Below are positions 40,094 to 47,643 of a stretch of 56,184 nt of DNA, one piece after another. This DNA is from Mycetocola reblochoni REB411 (lineage in GTDB: Bacteria; Actinomycetota; Actinomycetes; Actinomycetales; Microbacteriaceae). Each line of letters starts with the position of its first letter. Position 1 is the stretch's first letter. Under the pieces are notes generated by a model. The model was not told where the DNA came from, made no database searches, and saw nothing but the letters and a program-made list of their open reading frames with translations. The translations under genes and the position numbers were made by a program. The stretch covers positions 1 through 56,184 of the forward strand of contig NZ_FUKR01000007.1 in NCBI RefSeq assembly GCF_900163835.1. The letters are read 5' to 3'.

Positions 40094-42160
40094 GTGACAA
40101 CGGAGCACGCGACGGGCGACGAGCCACGGATCGACACGGAGGAGCTGGGCCGTCTGCTCCTGGGGAGCTGGCCGGAGCAGCGGCTGTCCTCGCGCAGGCT
40201 CGCCGGCACCGAGGCGATGCAGCGCATCGAGGGGCTCGGAATGGACGAGCACAGGGAGCGGGTGCTCTCCCAACTGCACCTGCTGGTCGAGGACGGCCAG
40301 GTCCACCGGGCGTTCCCGACGCGTCTCGGCGGGCAGGACGACCACGGCGGCAACATCGCCGCGTTCGAGGAGCTCGTGCTCGCCGACCCCTCCGTCCAGA
40401 TCAAGTCCGGGGTGCAGTGGGGGCTGTTCGGTGCCGCCATCCTGCACCTGGGGACCGAGTACCACCACGACACCTTCCTGCCGGACGCGATGTCGCTCGC
40501 CGTCCCCGGCGCCTTCGCGATGACGGAGACGGGCCACGGCTCGGACGTGTCCTCGATCGCCACGACGGCGACCTTCGATCCCGACACGAACGAGTTCGTC
40601 ATCCACACGCCGTTCCGTGCGGCGTGGAAGGACTACCTCGGCAACGCCGCGGTGCACGGAACGGCGGCCACCGTGTTCGCCCAGCTGATCACGCGGGGCG
40701 TCAACCACGGTGTGCACTGCTTCTATGTGCCCATCCGCGGCGCCGACGGTGCATTCCTGCCGGGCATCGGCGGCGAGGACGACGGCTTGAAGGGAGGGCT
40801 GAACGGCATCGACAACGGCCGCCTGCACTTCGACTCGGTGCGCGTTCCGCGCCGGAACCTGCTCAACCGCTACGGCGATGTCGACGCGGATGGTGTCTAC
40901 AGCTCGCCGATCGCGAGCCCGGGACGCCGGTTCTTCACGATGCTCGGCACCCTGGTTCAGGGCCGTGTCTCGCTGGACGGGGCGGCGACCGCGGCCTCCG
41001 CACTGGCGCTGCAGATCGCCATCACCTACGGCTCGCAGCGCAGGCAGTTCACGACGGCCTCACCCGACCGCGAGGAGGTGATCCTCGACTACGGCAGGCA
41101 CCAGCGTCGGCTCGTTCCCCGACTGGCGACGGCGTACGCGCAGTTCTTCGCCCACGACCGGCTGCTCACCGCGTTCGACAGCGTCTTCAGCGGCGAGGGC
41201 GACACGGAGGACGGCAGGCAGAACCTGGAGACGCTCGCGGCGGCCTTCAAGCCGCTCTCCACCTGGCAGGCGCTCGACACCCTGCAGGAGGCCCGCGAGG
41301 CCTGCGGCGGCGCGGGCTTCCTCACGGAGAACCGGCTCACCTCGCTCCGTGCGGACCTGGACGTCTACGTGACCTTCGAGGGGGACAACAACGTCCTCCT
41401 CCAGCTGGTCGGCAAGCGGCTCCTCGGCGATTTCGCGCGGCAGTTCTCCGGAGCCGACGCGGGGACGCTCGCCCGCTTCGCTGCTGAGCAGTTCGCGGAC
41501 AGGGCGGTCACGAGCAGCGGCCTCCGATCGCTGGCGCAGACGGTCGTCGACTTCGGGTCGACGGCGCGCTCGGTCGGGCGGCTGCGTGACGAGGAGTCGC
41601 AGCGTCAGCTGCTCACGGACAGGGTCGAGGCGATGGTCGCCGAGGTCGCCGGACAGCTGCGTCCGGCGAGCAAGCAGGGGCCGGAGGAGGCCGCGGCGGC
41701 GTTCAACCGGAACCAGAACGAGCTGATCGAGGCGGCGAGGGCGCACGCGGAGCTGCTGCAGTGGGAGTCCTTCACCGCGGGACTGGCCACGATCGTCGAC
41801 CCGGACACGCGCAGGGTGCTCACCTGGGTGCGCGACCTCTTCGGCCTCGGTCTCGTGGAGAAGCACCTCGCCTGGTACCTGGCGAACGGGCGGCTGGCAC
41901 CGCAGCGGGCGCATGCCGTCACGGCCTACGTCGATCGGCTGATCGGCCGGTTGCGGCCGCACCTGCTCGACCTGGTCGAGGCGTTCGGCTACGGCCCCGA
42001 GCACGTCAGGGCGCCGATCGCGTCGGGCGCCGAGGCGGAACGCCAGGAGGAGGCTGCGGAGTATCAGCGTCGCCTGAGGGAGTCCGGCCTCGCGCCCGTT
42101 CCCGAGAAGAAGGTCGCCGCCGAGGCGCGTGCGCGGGGCGTGGCTGCCGCGAACGGCTGA
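40094..42160 (+). CDS. Acyl-CoA oxidase/dehydrogenase family protein
   Basis: A 688-residue flavoprotein matching acyl-CoA oxidases, which oxidise fatty acyl-CoA to the enoyl-CoA using FAD and oxygen. Landmarks: an alpha-helical N-terminal region, AFAMTETGHGSDVSSIATTATFD at the FAD site, LNGIDNGRLHFDSVRVPRRNLLNRYGDV, and AREACGGAGFLTENRLTSLRADLDVYVTFEGDNNVLLQLVGKRLL, read in parts, carrying the catalytic Glu in FEGDN. An additional C-terminal ACOX domain follows. The GTG follows GGGAGG. The 206-nt region before it holds TAGCGT, a possible -10, giving a leader of about 80 nt. No other beta-oxidation gene is adjacent. It is distinct from the SfnB-like proteins. Confidence 0.92.
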   Translation: MTTEHATGDEPRIDTEELGRLLLGSWPEQRLSSRRLAGTEAMQRIEGLGMDEHRERVLSQLHLLVEDGQVHRAFPTRLGGQDDHGGNIAAFEELVLADPSVQIKSGVQWGLFGAAILHLGTEYHHDTFLPDAMSLAVPGAFAMTETGHGSDVSSIATTATFDPDTNEFVIHTPFRAAWKDYLGNAAVHGTAATVFAQLITRGVNHGVHCFYVPIRGADGAFLPGIGGEDDGLKGGLNGIDNGRLHFDSVRVPRRNLLNRYGDVDADGVYSSPIASPGRRFFTMLGTLVQGRVSLDGAATAASALALQIAITYGSQRRQFTTASPDREEVILDYGRHQRRLVPRLATAYAQFFAHDRLLTAFDSVFSGEGDTEDGRQNLETLAAAFKPLSTWQALDTLQEAREACGGAGFLTENRLTSLRADLDVYVTFEGDNNVLLQLVGKRLLGDFARQFSGADAGTLARFAAEQFADRAVTSSGLRSLAQTVVDFGSTARSVGRLRDEESQRQLLTDRVEAMVAEVAGQLRPASKQGPEEAAAAFNRNQNELIEAARAHAELLQWESFTAGLATIVDPDTRRVLTWVRDLFGLGLVEKHLAWYLANGRLAPQRAHAVTAYVDRLIGRLRPHLLDLVEAFGYGPEHVRAPIASGAEAERQEEAAEYQRRLRESGLAPVPEKKVAAEARARGVAAANG

Positions 42161-42196
42161 GTCCCGTCCTGTCGCCGGCAGGCGGTTCGGTCGTCC

Positions 42197-42252
42197 GGTG
42201 TCGACGGCCCGGTATCGACGGAGCGGTGTCGCCGGAGCGGTGCCGCCGCGTC
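42197..42252. repeat. 14-bp tandem repeat between convergent genes
   Basis: Four degenerate copies of a 14-bp unit (GGTGTCGACGGCCC, GGTATCGACGGAGC, GGTGTCGCCGGAGC, GGTGCCGCCGCGTC) lie between the acyl-CoA oxidase stop and the stop of the convergent cytidylyltransferase gene. Confidence 0.8.
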
Positions 42253-42273
42253 GTCGGCACCGGGCCGGTCGGG

Positions 42274-42720
42274 CTAGCGGTGCGAGGACAGGGACGCGAT
42301 CTGGTCGATCTGGTCGAGCGTGCGGCGCAGCGCCGTTGACGAGGTCGCCACGGTGTAGGGGAAGTACTCGACGGAGACCCCCACCTCGGCGAACTCGTGT
42401 TCCAGCCGGGTTCCCCGCTCGGTTCCCCTCCAGTCGTCGCCCTTGAAGAAGTGGGTGAAGCGGAGCTGTCTCCAGGTGTCGAGCTTGTCGGGCAGGACCT
42501 CGGCGACGGCCTGGTCGACGTACCGGACGCTCTGCACGATCTCGAGTCGTTCCGCGAGGGGGATGACCGGGGTGATGCCCTTGTTCTGCTGGAGCATCTC
42601 GTCGGAGACGACGCCGGCGATGAGGTAGTCACAGCGCTCTTTGGCGTGCCGCAGGATGTTGAGGTGGCCGATGTGGAACAGGTCGAATGCCCCCGCCGCG
42701 TAGCCGATTCGTATAGCCAT
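42274..42720 (-). CDS. Cytidylyltransferase (glycerol-3-phosphate cytidylyltransferase/TagD-like)
   Basis: A 148-residue nucleotidyltransferase that probably forms a CDP-alcohol from CTP and an alcohol phosphate. Landmarks: GYAAGAFDLFHIGHLNILRHAKE with the HxGH motif, LIAGVVSDEML, PVIPLAERLEIVQSVRYVD, HFFKGDDWRGTE and TSSTALRR, replacing the usual RTEGISTT loop. The length equals TagD. The ATG (MAIRIGYAAG) follows GGGGGA; an 11-residue upstream extension is unlikely. The gene is divergent from a CDP-alcohol phosphotransferase gene, which could use its product in cell-wall glycopolymer or lipid synthesis. Two operator-like repeats lie just upstream. Confidence 0.87.
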   Translation of the reverse strand: MAIRIGYAAGAFDLFHIGHLNILRHAKERCDYLIAGVVSDEMLQQNKGITPVIPLAERLEIVQSVRYVDQAVAEVLPDKLDTWRQLRFTHFFKGDDWRGTERGTRLEHEFAEVGVSVEYFPYTVATSSTALRRTLDQIDQIASLSSHR

Positions 42721-42731
42721 GGTCCCCCTTT

Positions 42732-42770
42732 GTGAGCTATGCTCATAAAGCATATGCGAGTAATGCTCAC
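42732..42770 (-). promoter_or_regulatory. Twin operator upstream of the cytidylyltransferase gene
   Basis: On the minus strand two 15-bp sites, GTGAGCATTACTCGC (42770-42756) and ATGAGCATAGCTCAC (42746-42732), share (A/G)TGAGCAT(T/A)(A/G)CTC(A/G)C and are each roughly palindromic. Their centres are 24 bp apart, so they face the same side of the helix or nearly so. The second ends about 12 nt before the ATG, just upstream of the GGGGGA ribosome site, so it could block initiation. The regulator is not encoded nearby. Confidence 0.55.
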
Positions 42771-42907
42771 GATGGAATCCGTCGGTGGTCGGGTCTGTGC
42801 GGGGGAGCGTCGGGTGGATCGCGCCGGGCGGCTCGGGTGCTTCCCTGGCCGTGGCATCACGGGATGATCGACGTCACGACGGACGACTCGGAACGAGCCG
42901 CGGTGGT

Positions 42908-42990
42908 GTGAGTCGCGGTGGTGCGAGTCGCCGCAGCACGAGTCGCCGCGGGGTGGTTCCGGACCGGCGAGTCGCCGCGGTGCGAGTCAC
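42908..42990. repeat. Degenerate 15-bp GAGTCGC repeats
   Basis: GAGTCGC or a near copy starts at about 42910, 42925, 42940, 42968 and 42983, mostly at 15-bp spacing. The reverse complement (GCGACTC) also appears in the array at position 1-119, so the two may be related. The array lies in the 300-bp gap before the CDP-alcohol phosphotransferase gene. Confidence 0.6.
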
Positions 42991-43020
42991 GGGCGGACGT
43001 CTCGCGGCGCCAACGATCGG

Positions 43021-43800
43021 ATGAGGATGGACATGACCGGCACTGACCCGTCGACACGACGCAGCATCGCAGCCTCCTACCGGGCGCTGGGCTCCGCGCG
43101 CAAAGGCGTCGCCGCGGGCGCGCCCGCGTACTCCGTGTTCGTGAACCGGCCGCTCGGCCGTGTCTTCGCCGCCATCCTGCACCGCTTCGGATGGGCGCCG
43201 AACGCGGTGACGGCGCTGAGCGCGCTGTTCACGGCTGCCGGCATCGGGCTCATCGCGGCCGGGCCACTGCAGCCGTGGGTGGGGCCGGTGGTGTGGGTGC
43301 TCCTCGCCATCGGGTACGCCCTCGACTCGGCCGATGGGCAGGTCGCCCGTCTCCGTGGCGGTGGCTCGCTGTCCGGGGAGTGGCTCGACCACGTCATCGA
43401 CGCCACGAAGATCCCGGCCATCCACCTGGCGGTCCTCGTGTACCTCTGGCGCGGGCCCGTCGACGATGCGGCTGTGCTGCTTGTGCCGCTTGTGTACAGC
43501 GTCGTCGCGTCCACGACCTTCTTTGCGATGATCCTCAACGACCAGCTCAAGCGCTCCGCGGGGGTGGCTGAGGCGGTGTCGGCCTCCGGGGCCTCCACGC
43601 TTCGCTCGCTCGTGCTTCTCCCCACCGACTACGGGGTGTTCTGCGCGGTGTTCATTGTGCTGGGAGCCCCCGTGTTGTTCCTGCCCGTCTACATCCTGTT
43701 CTTCGTCGTCAACGCCCTGTTCCTGGTTCTGGCACTCGTGCGTTGGTTCCGGATGATGGGCGCCGTGGACGCCAAACGATCGGAGTCGAACCATGCATGA
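43021..43800 (+). CDS. CDP-alcohol phosphatidyltransferase family protein
   Basis: A 259-residue integral membrane enzyme with about six helices. The metal-binding signature D-x2-DG-x2-AR-x8-G-x3-D-x3-D is intact in DSADGQVARLRGGGSLSGEW followed by LDHVID. It transfers a phospho-alcohol group from a CDP-alcohol (or CDP-diacylglycerol) to an alcohol acceptor. The divergent cytidylyltransferase gene and the downstream surface-polymer genes suggest a CDP-linked headgroup for a cell-surface glycopolymer or special phospholipid, but the substrate cannot be read. Three in-frame ATGs (43021, 43027, 43033) compete; the first is annotated. The stop lies inside the next gene, an 8-nt overlap. Confidence 0.88.
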   Translation: MRMDMTGTDPSTRRSIAASYRALGSARKGVAAGAPAYSVFVNRPLGRVFAAILHRFGWAPNAVTALSALFTAAGIGLIAAGPLQPWVGPVVWVLLAIGYALDSADGQVARLRGGGSLSGEWLDHVIDATKIPAIHLAVLVYLWRGPVDDAAVLLVPLVYSVVASTTFFAMILNDQLKRSAGVAEAVSASGASTLRSLVLLPTDYGVFCAVFIVLGAPVLFLPVYILFFVVNALFLVLALVRWFRMMGAVDAKRSESNHA

Positions 43801-44578
43801 TGACCACGCAGACCACGCAGACCACGCAGACCACGCAGACCACGCAGACCACGCAGACCAGGCAGCCGGGGCGGTTCCGGTCCAGCGACCGGGGCGGTCG
43901 AGGCGGGCCCGCTTCTTGACCGGAGGGGCTGTCGCCCTGGTGGTCATCGGTGCGACAGCCGTCGCCGTGGGCGCCGTCCGGTCGGAGGGTTCCGGTGATG
44001 CCGAGGCGCAGGCGCTCGCCACGTCGTCGGCGACGCCGTCGAGCAGCGCGAGCGACGAGCCCGATGCGGAGCCCTCGCCGTCGGGCACGGCCGTCCCGGA
44101 GAGTGGGCGGGCCGGTGGCGATGATGCCGCCGCAGCGGAGTCTGCGCGCGATGCGGAACCGAGCAGAGGGCCGGACAACCCGTTCCCCGAGCGTCCCTCC
44201 GTCGAGGTCGGCGCGACGACCGACCTCGGCGACGGGCTCACCGTGGCGGTCACCTCGATCGACAGGATCGAGGGCGAGGCGCAGGGCATCGGCGAGATCG
44301 GCGGTCCCGCGGTGCGTGCGACCGTCGAGGTGGTCAACTCCGGTCCCCAGGCCCAGTCGCTGGCGGGCTTCGCCGTGAACGCCTTCCTTGGAACGGAGCG
44401 TGTTCCCGCAGGTGAGCTGACCGGCTCGGGCGCGCAGGCGCTGCCGGCCGAGGTCGGTGCGGGAAAGACCGTCACCGGCCGGTACGTCTTCAGCGTCCCG
44501 GACGACAGCCCCGCCCCGGTCGTGATCAGTGTCGACACCGACCCCTCGTCCCCCCTCGTCATCGTCCCGATGAGCTGA
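43793..44578 (+). CDS. Membrane-anchored extracellular protein with N-terminal (Asp-His-Ala)6
   Basis: A 261-residue protein. The cytoplasmic N-terminus is MHD followed by six Asp-His-Ala units, then an Arg-rich stop-transfer-like patch and one hydrophobic helix (FLTGGAVALVVIGATAVAVGA, about 42-62). The outside part is a Ser/Pro/Asp-rich linker of about 85 residues and a C-terminal beta-rich domain (VGATTDLGDGLTVAVTSID, AVRATVEVVNSGPQAQSLAGF) that resembles DUF4352-like immunoglobulin-like domains. The His/Asp repeat could bind divalent metal ions such as Zn or Ni. The ATG overlaps the phosphotransferase gene by 8 nt, so the two are coupled and may work together. Function unknown. Confidence 0.8.
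   Translation: MHDDHADHADHADHADHADHADQAAGAVPVQRPGRSRRARFLTGGAVALVVIGATAVAVGAVRSEGSGDAEAQALATSSATPSSSASDEPDAEPSPSGTAVPESGRAGGDDAAAAESARDAEPSRGPDNPFPERPSVEVGATTDLGDGLTVAVTSIDRIEGEAQGIGEIGGPAVRATVEVVNSGPQAQSLAGFAVNAFLGTERVPAGELTGSGAQALPAEVGAGKTVTGRYVFSVPDDSPAPVVISVDTDPSSPLVIVPMS
43802..43855 (+). repeat. 9-bp coding repeat GACCACGCA x6
   Basis: Six perfect copies of GACCACGCA encode Asp-His-Ala. Perfect identity at the nucleotide level implies recent or ongoing slippage, and copy number may vary between strains. Changes stay in frame. Confidence 0.95.
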
Positions 44579-44690
44579 GCGGTGCCCGCGGGCCGGAGGG
44601 ATCACGGCACGCGGACGAGCATGACCCTCGAGCCGGCCGTCGTGGCCGACCCCGCAGCCCCCGAGACCGAACCCACTCAGGAAGTCACCG

Positions 44691-46472
44691 ATGGCAGTGC
44701 CACACGTCGCCCGCGCGACCCCCACAGAACCCGACCGCCCCTCCGGACGCGCCAGCGGCGCCCGTCCCCGACGACCTCGGGCGGTGACCGGACCGGTAGG
44801 GCCGCGGGGGGACGCGTCGGCCGCCCGCCCGAGCGGGCAGGGTGGTCGCCGTGTCTGGCAGCCCCTCGCTGTCGCCGGTCTCCTCCTCGTCCTGTCCGGC
44901 ATCCCCGGATCGCCCGCGGTCGCCGACACCGCGCCCCCATCCGAGGGGACGCCCGCGACAGTCGGTGCGCAGTCGCTGCCGACGACGCAGATCGACGGGG
45001 TCGCCTGGACCCAGGCCGTCGTCGGCGACATCGTCTTCGTCGGCGGCGAGTTCAGCTCGGCGCGACCGGCTGGTGCCGAGCAGGGCACGAACGAGTCGCC
45101 CCGATCCAACCTTCTGGCCTACCGGCTCTCCACGGGGGAGCTCATCGATGGCTTCGCGCCACAGGTCAACGGTGCCGTCCGCACCCTCGAGGTGTCGCCC
45201 GAGGGCGACCGACTCTACGTCGGAGGCAACTTCACCAGCATCGACGGGGCCAACCGCTACCGCTTCGCCGTCTACAACACGGCGACGATGAAGCCGGTCA
45301 CCTCGGTCCAGCCGACCATCAACTCGCGTGTCGACGACATCGCCGTCACCGCCGACCGGGTGTACCTGGTCGGGCGCTTCACCTCCATGAACAGGCAGGC
45401 ACGGTCGGGGGTCGCCGTGATGGACCGCAGCAGCGGCGAGCTTCTGCCCTGGGCCCCCGTTCCGGTGAACGGCATCGCCTCGTCCGTCGCGGTGTCGCCC
45501 GACGGTGCGACGGTCGCACTCGCGGGCAACTTCTACTCGATCAACCGCAGGGCCAACACCGCAGGCTTCGCCGGGGTCTCCTCCGCCGACAGCACCGAAC
45601 TCCGGTCCTGGCCGATCAACCGCGTCGTCACCAACCGGGGACGGAACGCACTCGTGAGCAACCTGTCCAGCGACGGCGGATCCCTCTACGGAACCGCCTC
45701 GTCCTACGGAGTCCGTTCGGCGCTCGAGGGGACGTTCCGACTCGACTGGGCCTCAGGGCGGACCGAGTGGATCGCCGACTGCCACGGCGACGCCTACGGC
45801 ATCGCCGCACTCGACGGGGCCGTGTACGTCGCGGGTCACAGCTACTACTGCGGCAACATCGGCGGAATGCCGAAGTCCTCGCCGATCAACTATCGCAGGG
45901 GGATCGCACTCTCTGAGCAGGCGACGGGCGTGGCAACGGCCGACCCCTACGGATACCTCAACGTCGCGGGGCAGCCCTCGCCGACGCAGCTCGTCTGGTA
46001 TCCGGACTTCGCACCCGGGTCGGTGACCTCGCTCAAGCAGGGACCGTGGTCGGTCGCCACGGGGTCCGGCTACGTCGTGTACGCGGGTGAGTTCCCCACG
46101 GTGAGCGGCGTCCCGCAGCAGGGGCTTGCGCGTTTCACCTCCGCCGGCACGGAGGGCAGCACCACCGCTCCAGCGGTGTCCAAGGGCCGGTTCGTCCCCA
46201 CGGCCAGAGCTGAGGGCTTCGGCAGGGTCCGGCTCGACTGGACCGCCAACTACGACCTGGACAGCGAGCGACTGCGCTACGACGTGATCAGGGACGGCAA
46301 TCGGAATGCCCCCGTCTTCACGACCGAGATGTCGTCGACGTTCTGGGACCGGCCGGGCATGAAGGTCACCGACACGGGGGTGAGCGCGGGGGAGCACCGC
46401 TACCGGCTGCGCGTCACCGACCCCGACGGCAACGTCGTCTGGGGCGATACGGTCACCGTCATGGTCTGGTAG
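44691..46472 (+). CDS. Secreted beta-propeller-like surface protein
   Basis: A 593-residue predicted secreted protein. An Arg/Pro-rich N-terminal region of about 52 residues precedes a hydrophobic signal segment ending PGSPAVADT (likely cleavage after AVA, near residue 78). The mature part has repeated blades with VGGEFSSA, LYVGGNFTSIDG, YLVGRFTSMN and VALAGNFYSIN, about 45 residues apart, so a propeller similar to delta-60-like repeats is likely. The C-terminal 90 residues (GFGRVRLDWTANYDLDSERLRYDVIRDG..., GEHRYRLRVTDPDGNVVWGD) resemble a fibronectin-type III-like domain. It probably binds or displays cell-surface polymer. It precedes a strong bidirectional terminator. The N-terminus could be shorter than annotated. 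Confidence 0.8.
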   Translation: MAVPHVARATPTEPDRPSGRASGARPRRPRAVTGPVGPRGDASAARPSGQGGRRVWQPLAVAGLLLVLSGIPGSPAVADTAPPSEGTPATVGAQSLPTTQIDGVAWTQAVVGDIVFVGGEFSSARPAGAEQGTNESPRSNLLAYRLSTGELIDGFAPQVNGAVRTLEVSPEGDRLYVGGNFTSIDGANRYRFAVYNTATMKPVTSVQPTINSRVDDIAVTADRVYLVGRFTSMNRQARSGVAVMDRSSGELLPWAPVPVNGIASSVAVSPDGATVALAGNFYSINRRANTAGFAGVSSADSTELRSWPINRVVTNRGRNALVSNLSSDGGSLYGTASSYGVRSALEGTFRLDWASGRTEWIADCHGDAYGIAALDGAVYVAGHSYYCGNIGGMPKSSPINYRRGIALSEQATGVATADPYGYLNVAGQPSPTQLVWYPDFAPGSVTSLKQGPWSVATGSGYVVYAGEFPTVSGVPQQGLARFTSAGTEGSTTAPAVSKGRFVPTARAEGFGRVRLDWTANYDLDSERLRYDVIRDGNRNAPVFTTEMSSTFWDRPGMKVTDTGVSAGEHRYRLRVTDPDGNVVWGDTVTVMVW

Positions 46473-46478
46473 CCCGCC

Positions 46479-46516
46479 GCATCGAGTCACGGCCGGCGCC
46501 GTCCGAGACTCGATGC
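46479..46516. terminator. Hairpin terminator after the propeller gene
   Basis: A 10-bp perfect stem GCATCGAGTC/GACTCGATGC, with inner pairing ACGGC/GCCGT, starts 7 nt after the stop codon at 46470-46472. It is the first of two tandem hairpins between convergent genes. Confidence 0.75.
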
Positions 46517-46530
46517 GGATGGTCACACGG

Positions 46531-46562
46531 ATGCCGCCCGGTCGCCGCCGACCGGGCGGCAT
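46531..46562. terminator. Second hairpin terminator, serving both convergent genes
   Basis: A perfect 13-bp stem, ATGCCGCCCGGTC and its complement with a 6-nt loop, sits 55 bp from the stop of the convergent glycosyltransferase gene. The right arm runs into the 14-bp repeat array. Confidence 0.75.
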
Positions 46563-46627
46563 CACGGCTGCGGCATCACGGCAGTGGCATCACGGCTGCG
46601 GCATCACGGCTGTGGCATCACGGCAGT
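46558..46627. repeat. 14-bp tandem repeat at the glycosyltransferase gene end
   Basis: Five copies of GGCATCACGGC(T/A)G(C/T) (variable last bases) occupy 46558-46627 without gaps. The last copy enters the end of the minus-strand glycosyltransferase gene, whose stop is at 46618-46620. This is one of several short arrays placed at gene 3' ends. Confidence 0.9.
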
Positions 46628-47643
46628 GGCGGCACCTGCCCGGCAGACGCCGCCCGGTCGACGGCGCGGGCATCACGCCAGGCCCGCATCCACGTGAGCA
46701 GGCGGCGGGGGTCGCGCACGAACTGACGGCGTCCACCGCGCAGCATGATCTCGCGCACCACCTGGCCGGTATGCGCCGCCCAGTCGGCACGCTGCGTGGC
46801 CGAGAGGTTCTTCAGGGCGAACAGCGAGCGATTACGCGCGTTGCAGCGGTAGTACAGTGCCGACTTGCCCGATGCCTGCTGGGTCGCCCCCACCAGATGC
46901 ACCGCCGTGATGTCCTCCGCGACCCGGAGCTCCGCGCCGAGTCCACGCGCACGCCAACTCAGGTCGACGTCCTCCCAGTACAGGAAGTAGTCCTCGTCGA
47001 AGCCGCCGAGCCTGCCCCACAGGGCGTCGTCCACCGCGAGGCAGGCGCCACTCAGCCACGGTGCCACGACCGCGCCCGGGGTCGTGCGGTGACGCGAGCC
47101 CACCCGGCCGTCGGCCAGATCCAGGACGGAGCCGTCGAACCAGACGCGGCCGTCGTCCCTCACGATCCGCGGTGACAGGAGCAGGGAGTCGGCCTCGCGC
47201 ACGCGTCCCAGCAGCCGTGCGCAATCGTCGGGATCGAGCCGGGCATCGGGATTGAGGATGAGGAACTCGCATGCCCCGAGTTCGCGGGCTCGGGCGACGC
47301 CCCTGTTGACGCCAGCCCCGAAGCCGCGGTTGTCCGGCAGCGCGACGACCTCCCAGCCGTGTCGGTGACCCAGTGCCGTCACCGCGGAGCGCTCGGCCGA
47401 TCCGCTGTCGTTGTCGACCACGACCACCAGGCCGTCGAAGCCCTCGCCGAGCGGGGCGAGCATGGACTTCAGTAGAGCGGAGGACCCGTAGTTGACGACC
47501 ACGACCGCCCCCGCGGCGGGCTGGCGATCCGTCAGGGGAGCCCGCGTGGCCGTGGGGGCCCACTCCGCCGCGGCGCTCGTCACCTCGGGTCGTGAACGAC
47601 CCGGACCGGCTGGGTCGCTGCGAGAGGTGGCGTCGTTCGTCAT
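46618..47643 (-). CDS. Glycosyltransferase family 2 (rhamnosyltransferase-like)
   Basis: A 341-residue GT-A glycosyltransferase. The first about 45 residues are a low-complexity N-terminus, then GAVVVVNYGSSALLKSML, VVVVDNDSGSAERS, NRGFGAGVNRGVA, FLILNPDARLDPDDCARLL (acidic motif replacing DxD), SGACLAVDDALWGRLGGFDEDYFLYWEDVDLSWRARGLG and AVHLVGAT, read in parts. This pattern is typical of WbbL-like cell-surface rhamnosyl- or galactosyltransferases acting at the inner membrane face. The ATG overlaps the flippase stop by 4 nt. It is predicted to add a sugar to a lipid-linked oligosaccharide before export. Confidence 0.9.
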   Translation of the reverse strand: MTNDATSRSDPAGPGRSRPEVTSAAAEWAPTATRAPLTDRQPAAGAVVVVNYGSSALLKSMLAPLGEGFDGLVVVVDNDSGSAERSAVTALGHRHGWEVVALPDNRGFGAGVNRGVARARELGACEFLILNPDARLDPDDCARLLGRVREADSLLLSPRIVRDDGRVWFDGSVLDLADGRVGSRHRTTPGAVVAPWLSGACLAVDDALWGRLGGFDEDYFLYWEDVDLSWRARGLGAELRVAEDITAVHLVGATQQASGKSALYYRCNARNRSLFALKNLSATQRADWAAHTGQVVREIMLRGGRRQFVRDPRRLLTWMRAWRDARAVDRAASAGQVPPLP

